Assembly (NCBI GenBank): GCA_003645825.1
Contig: QNCQ01000146.1
Coordinates: forward strand, 1-5,305
Direction: 5' to 3'
DNA: 5,305 nucleotides
Source of the DNA: Fidelibacterota bacterium
GTDB lineage: Bacteria > Fidelibacterota > UBA2242 > B5-G15
Shown: one piece after another, positions 1 through 5,305 of the stretch
Position numbering within the stretch: the stretch's first letter is position 1
How the letters are laid out: each line of letters starts with the position of its first letter
The notes under the pieces: model-generated
Seen by the model: the letters and a program-made list of their open reading frames with translations, nothing else
Told to the model about the DNA's origin: nothing
Database searches by the model: none
Program-made: the position numbers and the translations under genes

Positions 1-87
1 CCTGTGCAAATACTACAAATTACAGCCTCAAAGAGTCTGGGGGAATAAGCTTTTCTTCACAACTATTATAAAATCAAAAATGAAACA
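1..87. other. Intergenic tail after the receptor gene, no supported gene
   Basis: On the minus strand no ATG and no start with a usable frame is seen here: the only GTG opens ten codons before a stop. All three plus-strand frames are open from the left edge for 15 to 30 codons and could be the end of a convergent gene, but this cannot be decided from so few codons. TATAAT occurs on the minus strand without a good -35 partner. No convincing terminator for the receptor gene is present; a seven-base imperfect inverted repeat (24-40) lacks a T-run. Confidence 0.4.
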
Positions 88-2793
88 CTAGCGAAATTGA
101 AATATATTATAAACACACTTAAACTTCCCCAATTTCGTACTAAACTCAACACCAAAAAACAATTCGGGATTCAACCTCACATACGATTTGGTGCCCGGCG
201 AAACTCGCTTTCTCATATAAAGAGGTCTGTAATTAAATATATTGTTCACAAAAAACGAAAACTCTGCACCTTCATACAGAGATTTGCTTACACGAAGATT
301 AAACAAAAATATCCCTTTTCGACACTCCTCATTCCACCACCAAGATGGATATGACCGTATAAAACTTTTATCTTCCATCACCTCTTCCGGATTATCAAAA
401 AATACCACCTGCCCCATTGCATCTATATAACCCACAGCTATAGAATCACCAAGACCTACATATCTATCTTTCTCGAAAACTATTTGTTGAGCTTCCATGG
501 TCACCCATGCTCCCAGCTCTCTAATCGTAAAATCAAATCTGTATTTAATAATAAAGTCTTCAACCTCCATGGTTACATTTTTCCAGAATGGCTTTATAAA
601 TTGACCTGTAGTTTCATAAAACCTATAAGAGCTGGAGTAATCATACCCTTTTGCACGGCTACAGGTATAATTATAAGCCCCCTCTATCCTTACTCTTGCA
701 CCCAGTCTGGTCAAAGACCTGGTTTGCAGTGAGAATTCAATTCCACGAGATTCTATATCCTGTGAATTCTCATATATTGCATAGGAATCGTATACTGTAT
801 CAGTTACTACCCTTCCTGAAGTATCCGGCCAGGCAGGATAATCATACCTCCTCAGGGAAATAGGGACTACCCTGGTTGGAACATATCCTCCTTTTGTCTC
901 ATTTATGTACCCGGTTATCGAAATTCCAACAGAACCCACTTTTTTATCAAAGCCTATTTCCTTTTTTAGCTGGGTATACCCCTTCAACTCAGGATTATCT
1001 TTCTCAAAAATATAAGTAGAAACTACCACAAGTCTGGAAGCTTCGTCCTTAGTATAGCGGTTTATATCATCAAGATCATAATAAAGCTTCGAAGGGAAAA
1101 GAACACTCGCTGGCGGTGACTTCGATGTTTTTCCATATCCAAACCTAATTTGAGTATTTTCACTCAGCTTTACGACGCCATTAAACCTCGGGTTGAAAAA
1201 AGCCCCAAATTTTTGGTACTCTCTACTAGTACCATATAACTCGTAACGAAAACCCAAATTAGCCACAAAAGCAAAAAGTAACTTACCTTTCAGTCTGTCT
1301 TCAAAATAAAAACTCATCAGTTTTAGATCAGGAACCTCCTCGTAACTTCTGGGGCGTTCCCTTTTAGCAGAAGTTATAGAAGGTGGGTACATGGGATCAA
1401 AAATCCGCCCCTGACCATTGTTAAATTCCCAACGATAATTAACCCCTGTATAAATATCATGCCCTATTTTGCCTGTTCTAAAAACTTTTTCATACTCAGC
1501 ATTCAGGTATAAATTCCATGCACGCCCCTTCACCCACAACCGTGATATATAACTTTGTATAAATTCTCCCTCTTGAACCCCTTCCACCATTCTATCCGTG
1601 ATATAGGTATGGTCAATGCTTATTAATCTCTTGCTATAGGAATTTTGCCTATTTAAAGACAGAGCAAAATCCATCTTAAATTTTGACGTCAGTGACGAAA
1701 TAAAATTCAAATTGCTGGAATATCTGATAAAATAATCCCTGTTATATCTCTCAGTTAGTAAAAGATCACCTTTCCTTAGTCCCTGCTCGTCGAAGGCTCT
1801 TGTATAGTAGATTGTATTCTTCAGGTTTAGCAAGTTATTCAAAAATCTACTTTTCATAAAAAGTTGCCCTGCAATCCTATAGTAAAAATCATTCGGTATC
1901 CTAACATCTCTTATCGTTCGAGCATAGTTAACGTTGTACCCTAAAATCCCTTTTTTCACCCTGAAATTTCCACCTATGTTCAACTCTTGATTTCTGAAAT
2001 TGTATTTACATTTCAATCTGGGAGGAAGAGGTCTCTCTTTGGTTTTGACTTTAATAACTCCCGAAACCATATCTCCATATCTCGCAGATGGGATTCCCCT
2101 TATGACCTCTATTTCCTCTATATTATCAGCAGGAATATTCCTCAAATCAACACCGTACCCGGCTGAGGTTCTCTGCACACCCGGAACGTCCACCCTCGTA
2201 TCCACCTGGAGATTAGCATTGTTGGAAACGGGTATACCGTCAATCACAACCTGGGTTCCAAAGGTAAGATTTTTCTCAGCATAATCATCAACGGTACTTG
2301 CTCTTACTTTTACAAATTTAGCAGAGGCAAGGGTAGGATTTTCAAACTTCTGGCCGGGAACAAGCTTCAACGCATCATTCAAGCTCAAAGCCTGCATATG
2401 CTCTATCTCACCAGCGTCAATCGTAGTCTCTGTCTCTCCATCCTTGGGCAGTAGCTCACTTTCAGCTACGACCACAATTTCACCTATTTTATAGGCCATA
2501 CTCTTCAATCTAAAGATCTTCTCCAGCTCTCTCCCCTGCTTCACCTCTATTTTCTCTTCGACCTTTTCATAACCGATAAAAGAAACCTCAAGCATATATT
2601 TCCCGGGTTTTAGCTCAATTCTATAAAAGCCTCTTTCATCCGTAGCAACCCCAGTATAAAGATCTCGCACAAAAACATTCGCTCCAACAAGGGGTCTTCC
2701 TTCTTCATCAAATACATAGCCTTTTATCACACCTCTACCATTAGCTAATATGCACGAAACAAAAAGAAGAAAAACGATAAAGAATTTTTTCAT
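88..2793 (-). CDS. TonB-dependent outer-membrane receptor with carboxypeptidase-like regulatory domain
   Basis: The 901-residue product is an energy-dependent outer-membrane importer. A signal peptide starts MKKFFIVFLLF and probably ends near the ANG about 18 residues in, which favours the start at 2793; a start at 2802 would add Met-Ile-Ala and overlap the upstream stop as ATGA. In 904-residue numbering, residues 25-100 form the CarboxypepD_reg-like domain (GYVFDEEGRPLVGANV, TDERGFYRI, FIGYE). EIVVVAESE near 108-116 is TonB-box-like. The plug runs from about 125 to 255 (LNDALKLVPG, VVIDGIPVSNN, NIEEIEVIRGIPSARYGD), and the rest is a Tyr- and aromatic-rich beta-barrel with FFVNNIFNYRP and LNPELFFGVEF near the end. 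No SusD gene follows, so a SusC glycan role is unlikely. Coupling to an iron-sulfur membrane protein favours a metal or metal-chelate substrate, but that is inference. The gene looks intact, and its length is normal for such receptors. Confidence 0.93.
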   Translation of the reverse strand: MKKFFIVFLLFVSCILANGRGVIKGYVFDEEGRPLVGANVFVRDLYTGVATDERGFYRIELKPGKYMLEVSFIGYEKVEEKIEVKQGRELEKIFRLKSMAYKIGEIVVVAESELLPKDGETETTIDAGEIEHMQALSLNDALKLVPGQKFENPTLASAKFVKVRASTVDDYAEKNLTFGTQVVIDGIPVSNNANLQVDTRVDVPGVQRTSAGYGVDLRNIPADNIEEIEVIRGIPSARYGDMVSGVIKVKTKERPLPPRLKCKYNFRNQELNIGGNFRVKKGILGYNVNYARTIRDVRIPNDFYYRIAGQLFMKSRFLNNLLNLKNTIYYTRAFDEQGLRKGDLLLTERYNRDYFIRYSSNLNFISSLTSKFKMDFALSLNRQNSYSKRLISIDHTYITDRMVEGVQEGEFIQSYISRLWVKGRAWNLYLNAEYEKVFRTGKIGHDIYTGVNYRWEFNNGQGRIFDPMYPPSITSAKRERPRSYEEVPDLKLMSFYFEDRLKGKLLFAFVANLGFRYELYGTSREYQKFGAFFNPRFNGVVKLSENTQIRFGYGKTSKSPPASVLFPSKLYYDLDDINRYTKDEASRLVVVSTYIFEKDNPELKGYTQLKKEIGFDKKVGSVGISITGYINETKGGYVPTRVVPISLRRYDYPAWPDTSGRVVTDTVYDSYAIYENSQDIESRGIEFSLQTRSLTRLGARVRIEGAYNYTCSRAKGYDYSSSYRFYETTGQFIKPFWKNVTMEVEDFIIKYRFDFTIRELGAWVTMEAQQIVFEKDRYVGLGDSIAVGYIDAMGQVVFFDNPEEVMEDKSFIRSYPSWWWNEECRKGIFLFNLRVSKSLYEGAEFSFFVNNIFNYRPLYMRKRVSPGTKSYVRLNPELFFGVEFSTKLGKFKCVYNIFQFR

Positions 2794-2797
2794 AGCA

Positions 2798-2807
2798 ATC
2801 ATCTCTT
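2798..2807 (-). promoter_or_regulatory. Ribosome binding site that decides the receptor start
   Basis: AAGAGATGAT on the minus strand resembles the extended anti-16S complement and stands four bases before the ATG at 2793. Its AAGAG core is nine bases from that ATG but directly abuts the alternative ATG at 2802, leaving that one no spacing. The site overlaps the TGA stop of the polyferredoxin gene (2801-2799), an arrangement typical of translational coupling. Confidence 0.55.
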
Positions 2808-4691
2808 GAAATTAAACGGGTTTGGCATCCTTTTTTTGGTCCCGTTAGAATAAAGTACATTTATCGAATCATCTCCCAGCTTTTCAAAAATTGCATCTAT
2901 GTTTACTTGAGAAGGATCGTAAAAAATCTGTAACACTGAACTATCACTAAAAGCAGTCCTTAATCTCACAACGCCATCTAATTCAGAAATATGACTTGCA
3001 AGGTATTTTAGTTTCCTTCTAATAAAAATATTCTCTGCATCCGGGAAGGATATCTCAAGAGTATCAAGACTCTCAGGAGAATAGGTCTCAAAATTATTAA
3101 ACTTTATATCTGTTTCTACAAAAAGCCTTTTTCTAAAAGTGACATAATCTACCGTATCCACGCGGCTTACTTCTCCATCGCACTCAAAATTAACCTTAAC
3201 CTTTTTTCTCTCACCTTCCCTTTCATAGATATAATAATCTTTTTCAACCAGTTCCTTTATCTCTTCAGGGCTAACCTTTCCAAGTTCACAATAAATCAGA
3301 AACTTTACCGGCTCCCCGAAATGAGTTTCAAAACCACACACATAAGGATTCTCTTTCAACAACCTATAAACATCCACGTAATCATAGAGGTCATCAGCTC
3401 CTCTTATCCCCACTTCAAAAACCTCAAGCTTTTCCGGCTTATAATCATCAAACTTTTTCAACTTATATTTGCCAGGGGTAAAAACAGCCTTCTTTACATA
3501 CTCTTCATCAACCTTATCTCCATCATAGTAAATCACCACCTCATGCTCAGATGCGTATGCATCTACTCCAACAATGCCATTCTTTCTTTTGATCTTTCTG
3601 TACAGTGACATTGCACTGCCATAACACTTTACAGACCGTAAGTCGGTAAGAGTCACCTTTTTTATATTTTCTGCCGTCTCATAGTTTCCCCACTTTTTCG
3701 AAACTGTAGGTATTTTGTAAAAAGACGAGGTAACCAGACCACCTACAACAAGTATTACCAGCACTGCAGGCATTAAATAAGTGTTGCTGAAACGAGAAAC
3801 TTTCACCGTATCTTCAACAGGACAATTCCTCAAACATTCAAGACACAGAGTACAATCTGGATGAGTCACCTTGGTATACTCCACGACATTAATACCCTGA
3901 GGGCAGGATCTGGAACACACAGCGCATTCAGTACAGACATTTTTGTCAACAACAACTTTAAACGGACTGAGGGAGTAAAATTTAAACCGCAGAATCTCAG
4001 TAAGTGCCCCAGTAACACAAAGAGCAAGTATAAGCCATAAAACACTTATATTTACTCCTGCTACTCTAAGGATTATATAAATAGCAATCAAAGGGATCGT
4101 TATAATAGAATTCTGGAAAATATTCGATAGAGCTCCCATAGGGCACAGGTATTTACACCAAAAAAAATTTACCAAGAAGATAGACACAATAATTACACAT
4201 ATTACAGCAAGAAAACTCCATAGAAAGATTGTATCTGGACCGAAACCCGTAACCAGAGCAAAATAGGGGTCATATTTTCTACACCATAACTCGCTTGAAG
4301 TCACAGTAAAATAGGCAGTAAAGAAAAGTAAAGCATATTTCCCAACTCTCAACAACCTGTCCAACCAGTGCCCAACTTTTACATCCACTCTATACTTTAT
4401 TTTACTACCAAGGTCAATCAGAGCGCCAATCGGACATAAATAACCACAAAAAAGTTTTCCGATTAGTATAATCCCTACCAGTATTGCCGCCCCTATAAAA
4501 AGCTGAACTTCACTAATAGAACACGAAAGAGTCCCAAGATTCAGTTTGCTCCCAATAGAAAGTATCCCTCCAAATGGGCAGTAGGCCTCAAAATCCACAT
4601 CTTTGAGTTTCAGTGCATTAATTATTACAAAGCTTACAATGAAAAGAAGAACTGCAATCTGCAAAACCGCCTTGTAATTAAGTTTTCTCAT
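2799..4691 (-). CDS. Membrane-bound 4Fe-4S polyferredoxin (NapH/CcoG-like) with periplasmic HMA-like tail
   Basis: This 630-residue protein is probably an inner-membrane electron-transfer protein. Hydrophobic segments lie near residues 8-26, 63-80, 115-132, 153-176, 193-210, 214-231 and 305-322. Two CxxxCP motifs (C82/C86 and C179/C183, each followed by a small GAL stretch) mark the NapH/NosR/CcoG-type Fer4_5 core. Two CxxCxxCxxxCP motifs (C253-C263 and C280-C290) each bind a 4Fe-4S cluster. The positive-inside rule puts all of these in the cytoplasm and residues 323-630 in the periplasm. That tail looks like three beta-alpha-beta-beta-alpha-beta domains of the heavy-metal-associated type: about 345-412 (with KCYGSAM and VVIYYD), 422-490, and 543-615 (with LDGVVRL and IFYDP). 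Only the first keeps a cysteine (C356) in the metal-loop position. NapH and CcoG proteins lack such a tail. The gene is followed within five bases by the TonB-dependent receptor, which suggests a role in metal uptake or metal reduction. The iron-sulfur membrane core is certain; the substrate is unknown. Confidence 0.93.
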   Translation of the reverse strand: MRKLNYKAVLQIAVLLFIVSFVIINALKLKDVDFEAYCPFGGILSIGSKLNLGTLSCSISEVQLFIGAAILVGIILIGKLFCGYLCPIGALIDLGSKIKYRVDVKVGHWLDRLLRVGKYALLFFTAYFTVTSSELWCRKYDPYFALVTGFGPDTIFLWSFLAVICVIIVSIFLVNFFWCKYLCPMGALSNIFQNSIITIPLIAIYIILRVAGVNISVLWLILALCVTGALTEILRFKFYSLSPFKVVVDKNVCTECAVCSRSCPQGINVVEYTKVTHPDCTLCLECLRNCPVEDTVKVSRFSNTYLMPAVLVILVVGGLVTSSFYKIPTVSKKWGNYETAENIKKVTLTDLRSVKCYGSAMSLYRKIKRKNGIVGVDAYASEHEVVIYYDGDKVDEEYVKKAVFTPGKYKLKKFDDYKPEKLEVFEVGIRGADDLYDYVDVYRLLKENPYVCGFETHFGEPVKFLIYCELGKVSPEEIKELVEKDYYIYEREGERKKVKVNFECDGEVSRVDTVDYVTFRKRLFVETDIKFNNFETYSPESLDTLEISFPDAENIFIRRKLKYLASHISELDGVVRLRTAFSDSSVLQIFYDPSQVNIDAIFEKLGDDSINVLYSNGTKKRMPNPFNFKR

Positions 4692-4699
4692 ACCACTAT

Positions 4700-4706
4700 C
4701 CCCTTC
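4700..4706 (-). promoter_or_regulatory. Shine-Dalgarno sequence of the polyferredoxin gene
   Basis: GAAGGGG on the minus strand lies 8 bases before the ATG at 4691. The purine-rich core and spacing support this start codon, which also places a short basic stretch (MRKLNYK) just before the first membrane segment. Confidence 0.7.
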
Positions 4707-4714
4707 TCATGCTC

Positions 4715-4744
4715 AAAAAATGGGGGCATCTCAAGATGCCCCCA
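4715..4744 (-). terminator. Factor-independent terminator after the secreted-protein gene
   Basis: On the minus strand a perfect stem of at least 10 base pairs (TGGGGGCATC / GATGCCCCCA) closes a TTGA tetraloop and is followed directly by TTTTTT (4720-4715). The stem is GC-rich in an AT-rich background. It begins 43 bases after the TAA of the secreted-protein gene and has a T-run only in the minus direction. It is a textbook intrinsic terminator for that gene. It ends only 23 bases before the start codon of the polyferredoxin, so it may also act as an attenuator in that gene's leader. Confidence 0.88.
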
Positions 4745-4771
4745 ACTCATATATTAAAAAAACAGCAACAC

Positions 4772-4799
4772 ACTATATCTTCTTTTCTTACTTAATCAA
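4772..4799 (-). promoter_or_regulatory. Candidate sigma70-type promoter for the polyferredoxin-receptor pair
   Basis: On the minus strand TTGATT (4799-4794, four of six matches to TTGACA) is followed after 16 bases by TATAGT (4777-4772, five of six matches to TATAAT). It overlaps the last codons of the secreted-protein gene. Transcription would start near 4765, about 20 bases before the terminator hairpin, which would place that hairpin inside the leader. No Bacteroidota-type TTTG / TAnnTTTG pair is seen in the gap. AT-rich DNA gives such matches by chance, so confidence is low. Confidence 0.25.
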
Positions 4800-5305
4800 C
4801 AGCATTCTACGGGTAGAAACTCTACTGCCAGCCTGAACCCTATAAATATAAATACCGCTTGTAACTTTATTCCCATTATCATCTTTTCCATCCCATACAA
4901 GACTATGATATCCAGCCCTGTACATCTTATTATCGACAAGCGTTCTCACTCTATTACCAAGAATATTGTAAATAACAACACTAACTCTTGTATCTTCAGG
5001 AAGATCAAACTTGATTGTCGTGCTCGGGTTAAATGGATTTGGATAATTCTGGTAAACTTTAAATACCTCTGGTAACCTTTCCTTACCCGCAACAGCAGAA
5101 ATATCTTCAATGTCATCTCTAAAAGATGGCATCAGGTCATAACCATCATTTGGAGGAGTACTCGACGTAAACTGGTCCACTACAGCCATGACCTTAAACA
5201 AACCACTTGGAGGGGTCGAACCATCTATATCAGTATCTTTATCAATGAACATCTTAAGCTCGTTAACTCCATCAGTAATCATCACACTGGCATTATTACC
5301 TTCCG
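4788..5305 (-). CDS. Secreted protein with OB-fold-like domain and C-terminal type IX secretion sorting domain (5' partial)
   Basis: The frame is open through the right edge of the window, so the N-terminus, including any signal peptide and catalytic domain, is missing. The GTG at 5285 is an internal Val codon, not a real start. Two parts are visible. The first 60 or so residues, with ITDGVNEL, FIDKDTDIDGS, PSGLFKV and GYDLMPSFRDDIED, resemble the OB-fold-like domains (DUF5689/YhcR type) found in secreted proteins and nucleases of FCB bacteria. After a short linker, the last 87 residues form a type A sorting domain that overlaps a FlgD-like Ig fold: YQNYPNPFNPSTT, a VVIYNILGNRVRTL strand pair, WDGKDDNGNKVTSGIYIYR, and the basic RRMLLIK end. 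In this family the domain directs export through the type IX system and is usually removed or anchored at the cell surface. The sorting domain is confident and the OB-like assignment moderate. The protein's activity is unknown because the catalytic part, if any, lies outside the window. Confidence 0.9.
   Translation of the reverse strand, partial: EGNNASVMITDGVNELKMFIDKDTDIDGSTPPSGLFKVMAVVDQFTSSTPPNDGYDLMPSFRDDIEDISAVAGKERLPEVFKVYQNYPNPFNPSTTIKFDLPEDTRVSVVIYNILGNRVRTLVDNKMYRAGYHSLVWDGKDDNGNKVTSGIYIYRVQAGSRVSTRRMLLIK

Noticed and set aside
24..40. Inverted repeat CAGCCTC / GAGTCTG as a terminator for the receptor gene
   Set aside because: The seven-base stem has an internal mismatch and no continuous T-run in either direction.
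97..863. Several plus-strand open frames of 60 to 85 codons
   Set aside because: They lie antisense inside the receptor gene, overlap one another in different frames, show no family resemblance or ribosome site, and have low-complexity composition expected of a shadow frame.
2000..2284. Plus-strand open frame of 94 codons
   Set aside because: It is antisense to the conserved plug of the receptor, whose motifs are clear in the minus frame; the plus-frame protein shows no recognisable domain.
2730..2793. Possible lipoprotein signal in the receptor (VSC about 14 residues after the start)
   Set aside because: The residue three before the Cys is Phe and the next residues are Ile-Leu-Ala, a poor lipobox. 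TonB-dependent receptors are barrel proteins and an ordinary signal peptidase site near ANG fits better.
2802..2830. PNPFN near the C-terminus of the polyferredoxin, resembling the type IX sorting motif
   Set aside because: It is followed by only a few residues, not the 70 or more of a sorting domain, and the protein is membrane anchored. The match is chance.
3321..3608. Plus-strand open frame of 95 codons
   Set aside because: It is antisense to the HMA-like tail of the polyferredoxin; its Ile/Leu-rich content mirrors the opposite strand and no start signal supports it.
1..5305. CRISPR arrays, tRNA or rRNA genes, insertion sequences, or direct repeats
   Set aside because: No repeated spacer pattern, cloverleaf, transposase frame or terminal inverted repeat was seen on either strand.

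Overview
All three coding regions lie on the minus strand, so the window reads from its right end to its left. The gene content points to a bacterium of the FCB superphylum (Bacteroidota, Ignavibacteriota, Calditrichota, Marinimicrobiota and relatives). The evidence is a C-terminal type IX secretion sorting domain with the diagnostic YPNPFNPSTT motif, and a TonB-dependent receptor with the N-terminal carboxypeptidase-like regulatory domain common in these phyla. The DNA is AT-rich by eye and the proteins are rich in Lys, Glu and Arg. That would fit a thermophilic or anaerobic member, but this is only an inference and no species can be named.

Layout in transcription order. (1) 5305-4788 is the 3' part of a gene for a secreted protein: the end of an OB-fold-like domain, a linker, and a type IX sorting / FlgD-like domain. 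(2) 4787-4692 is a 96-base gap with a strong factor-independent terminator (4744-4715), a weak promoter candidate overlapping the end of gene 1, and a Shine-Dalgarno sequence. (3) 4691-2799 is a complete 630-residue membrane polyferredoxin of the NapH/CcoG-like type. It has two CxxxCP motifs, two CxxCxxCxxxCP ferredoxin motifs and about seven membrane segments, plus a roughly 300-residue C-terminal tail that appears to hold three degenerate heavy-metal-associated-like (ferredoxin-fold) domains. (4) 2793-88 is a complete TonB-dependent outer-membrane receptor that starts five bases after the polyferredoxin stop; an alternative start gives an ATGA overlap. (5) 87-1 is a short tail with no supported gene.

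The polyferredoxin and the receptor almost certainly form a translationally linked pair. A working model, which is inference, is that the receptor imports a metal or metal chelate across the outer membrane. The inner-membrane iron-sulfur protein would pass electrons from the cytoplasm to the periplasmic face, where the HMA-like tail handles or reduces the metal. The substrate cannot be read from the sequence. No SusD-like partner, TonB/ExbBD, siderophore esterase or regulator is visible. The upstream secreted protein is separated by the terminator and is probably a different transcription unit.
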